Shown here in pieces: positions 7,183 through 8,155 of a DNA stretch of 8,155 bases. The notes beneath the pieces are model-generated. The model worked only from the letters and a program-made list of their open reading frames with translations, did not search any database and was not told where the DNA came from. Made by a program: the position numbers and the translations under genes. Origin of the DNA: Hyphomicrobiales bacterium. Lineage in GTDB: Bacteria > Pseudomonadota > Alphaproteobacteria > Rhizobiales > Xanthobacteraceae. Each line of letters begins with the position of its first letter. The stretch's first letter is position 1. The DNA is taken from positions 1 to 8,155 of the forward strand of contig JAPLPC010000136.1 of NCBI GenBank assembly GCA_026400425.1, written 5' to 3'.

Positions 7183-7695
7183 TCATGGTGCTGCTGGCGC
7201 GCCGTATCGCGGCGCCAGCAATCGGTTGCGCACCAGATAGCCGGTCGCGCGCGTCCATGACTCGTCCGTATTGCCGCGGAAATCGGCATTCATCGCCGTT
7301 ACCAGTTGCCCGGTGTGCACGTTGCGCAGGTAGATCCGCATGTTGAGAATCAGGTTGGAGATCTTCTGCACCACGCCTGTGATCACCAGATCCGCACCGA
7401 TATCCTGGGCCATCTGAACATCGCAGCCGCCGCAGGCCTGCAGATTTTTCTCATGCGCTGTAGCATTGAGGGCCGTCATGTCGAGCGTGTCGAAGCGGCC
7501 TGATCGCTTGAGTTCGTCGCGCAACTGATTGCTGATCAGCAAGAGCCGCGCATGCTCATCGTCGCGGGCCCCTCGCAGCTCGCCGTCGAGGCTGGTGTCG
7601 AGCAATTCAAAATCGAATACGGCGACCTTGGGCTCAGCGCATTGCGCTGACGTCACGGCCATGAGGAACAGTCCGGCAACCGCAAATGCTTTCAT
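7183..7695 (-). CDS. Exported DUF2380-type protein
   Basis: The product is 170 residues, from ATG 7695 with a strong GGAGGT (7706-7701) 5 nt upstream. An N-terminal signal peptide is visible: K2, a hydrophobic core of about residues 3-15, and a likely cleavage after AQCA (residue 20), giving a periplasmic protein. Cys19 does not fit a lipobox well. The mature part starts EPKVAVFDFELLDTSLDGE. It has a helix with SNQLRDELKRSGRF, a CGGC pair (C88, C91), and DIGADLVITGVVQKISNLILNMRIYLR, typical of this uncharacterised family. The fold looks like small periplasmic proteins with an AVFDFE opening; no catalytic function is known to me. Family members are, as I recall, found near quinoprotein alcohol dehydrogenase genes, which would agree with the neighbours. 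It converges on fghA with no gap between the stops. Confidence 0.75.
   Translation of the reverse strand: MKAFAVAGLFLMAVTSAQCAEPKVAVFDFELLDTSLDGELRGARDDEHARLLLISNQLRDELKRSGRFDTLDMTALNATAHEKNLQACGGCDVQMAQDIGADLVITGVVQKISNLILNMRIYLRNVHTGQLVTAMNADFRGNTDESWTRATGYLVRNRLLAPRYGAPAAP
7192..7220. terminator. Stem-loop between fghA and the convergent DUF2380 gene
   Basis: TGCTGGCGC (7192-7200) and GCGCCAGCA (7212-7220) form a perfect 9-bp stem with an 11-nt loop. It begins 9 nt after the fghA TGA and lies wholly inside the last codons of the convergent gene. No U-run follows on either side, so if it terminates fghA transcription it is a non-canonical terminator. It may instead protect an mRNA end or limit read-through between convergent genes. 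Confidence 0.35.
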
Positions 7696-7776
7696 CGCAC
7701 ACCTCCGGGTCGCTGTGGTTTTTCTTCCGTAGCTCTCCGGCCTCGTTTGAGGCGTGTCCGCAAGCTCTGACGTCAC

Positions 7777-7852
7777 GTGGGGCTCCCCCACCCCGGCCCT
7801 CCCCCGCAAAAGTGGGAGAAGAAGAAAATGCAGCGCGGCTTGCGCGGCTGCA
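7777..7852. repeat. C-rich hairpin cluster, REP-like intergenic element
   Basis: Three small inverted repeats follow each other: GTGGGG-CTC-CCCCAC (7777-7791); CTCCC (7799-7803) with GGGAG (7814-7818); and TGCAGC (7829-7834) with GCTGCA (7847-7852), the last enclosing a direct repeat GCGCGGCT (7833-7840, 7842-7849). The C-rich stretch up to CCCCCGCAAAAGTGGGAGAAG resembles the short palindromic sequences scattered between genes in Bradyrhizobium and Rhodopseudomonas genomes, judged from memory only. It sits between two divergent genes, so it is not a simple terminator. Confidence 0.45.
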
Positions 7853-7901
7853 AAATCTCAGGTTGCAAGCTACGCCAATTAGGTCATGTTTCAAGCCAGC
7901 T

Positions 7902-7929
7902 TCCTTTACCGGCGCCAAGCCGGAAAGGA
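7902..7929 (+). promoter_or_regulatory. 5'-leader stem-loop before the substrate-binding protein gene
   Basis: TCCTTT(A)CCGGC (7902-7913) pairs with GCCGGAAAGGA (7919-7929): 11 base pairs with one bulged A and a 5-nt loop GCCAA. The 3' arm buries an AAAGGAG, a Shine-Dalgarno-like sequence, 16 nt before the ATG at 7946. The nearer GGGAGG (7936-7941) stays outside the stem. It could regulate mRNA stability or ribosome loading. Confidence 0.45.
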
Positions 7930-7945
7930 GCAGTCGGGAGGATCC

Positions 7946-8155
7946 ATGGTCCGGTGGTTGATCGGCATGCTGGCGGCGTGCGCCGTGATGTCTTCCGCTC
8001 GGGCTGCCGAACCGGAGACGATCGGCATCGGCTATCTCGGCCATGCCGGCCTCAAGGCAACGCTTTCGTTTGTCGAACTGCCGTCGGATGATAACGGCAT
8101 CGCTGGCGCACGGCTCGCCATCGCGGACAACAATACGACCGGGACGTTTCTGAAC
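7946..8155 (+). CDS. Exported ABC-type substrate-binding protein, PQQ-alcohol-dehydrogenase-associated type, 5' part only
   Basis: Seventy codons are visible from ATG 7946 and run off the right edge; GGGAGG (7936-7941) is 4 nt upstream. Residues 1-20 form a signal peptide (hydrophobic core LIGMLAACAVM, cleavage after SSARA). The mature N-terminus AEPETIGIGYLGHAG followed by DDNGIAGARLAIADNNTTG looks like a type-I periplasmic binding protein, as in branched-chain amino-acid binding proteins. It most resembles the family described as substrate-binding components of ABC systems beside PQQ-dependent alcohol dehydrogenases. GARLAIADNNTTG corresponds to the first helix of the binding fold. The transported ligand is not established for the family. 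The neighbouring fghA and FlhSR-like genes support a C1/alcohol context. Only a full-length sequence can confirm the subfamily. Confidence 0.72.
   Translation, partial: MVRWLIGMLAACAVMSSARAAEPETIGIGYLGHAGLKATLSFVELPSDDNGIAGARLAIADNNTTGTFLN

Noticed and set aside
7647..7777. CTGACGTCACG present twice, 120 bp apart (7647-7657 and 7767-7777)
   Set aside because: Repeats of 11 bases arise several times by chance in a GC-rich window this size. One copy is within the signal-peptide codons, so it is not convincing as a paired operator.
1..8155. Search by eye for tRNA, rRNA, CRISPR repeats, IS ends and phage or defence genes
   Set aside because: None was seen: no regularly spaced repeats, no tRNA-like cloverleaf, and no transposase, integrase or known defence motifs in any of the supported genes.

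Overview
This GC-rich window has an arginine/alanine-rich, high-GC3 coding style, and its protein families point to an alphaproteobacterium of the Hyphomicrobiales. A Bradyrhizobium/Rhodopseudomonas-type (Nitrobacteraceae) genome is most likely. The placement rests on recalled family resemblance, not a search. No tRNA, rRNA, CRISPR array, insertion sequence or phage gene was recognised. No gene-free stretch exceeds 300 bases; the largest gaps are about 250 bp.

Layout. Bases 1-1138 (minus) carry most of an Hsp70-family (YegD-like) chaperone whose 3' end lies beyond the left edge. Divergent from it is tex (1386-3661, plus), encoding the S1-domain transcription accessory protein. In this window tex is broken into two frames at about 2800, where roughly 64 bases encoding a conserved segment appear to be missing. 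The stop of the first part and a GTG of the second part overlap as GTGA. A small membrane protein of the DUF1232/YkvA family follows (3729-4148). Its 3' end overlaps by 104 bp, tail to tail, the gene for a NarL-type sensor histidine kinase (4045-5466, minus).

The kinase is divergent from a LuxR/NarL-type response regulator (5663-6340, plus), which shares an ATGA stop/start with an S-formylglutathione hydrolase gene (6337-7182, plus). This arrangement resembles FlhS/FlhR and FghA of glutathione-dependent formaldehyde oxidation. Immediately after, stop to stop, comes a small exported DUF2380-type protein (7183-7695, minus). Across a 250-bp intergenic region with C-rich hairpins and a 5'-UTR stem-loop, the start of an exported ABC-type substrate-binding protein (7946 to the right edge) begins. 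Its start resembles the family found beside PQQ-dependent alcohol dehydrogenases.

Working together. The right half reads as the edge of a one-carbon/alcohol oxidation cluster. A periplasmic quinoprotein system (expected off the right edge) would make formaldehyde. The glutathione pathway would convert it to S-formylglutathione, which FghA hydrolyses to formate and glutathione, and the FlhSR-like pair would control expression. The left half holds housekeeping or stress genes without an obvious tie to that pathway. The most notable anomaly is the disrupted tex gene; the remaining points concern gene overlaps, putative hairpins and the poorly characterised secreted proteins.
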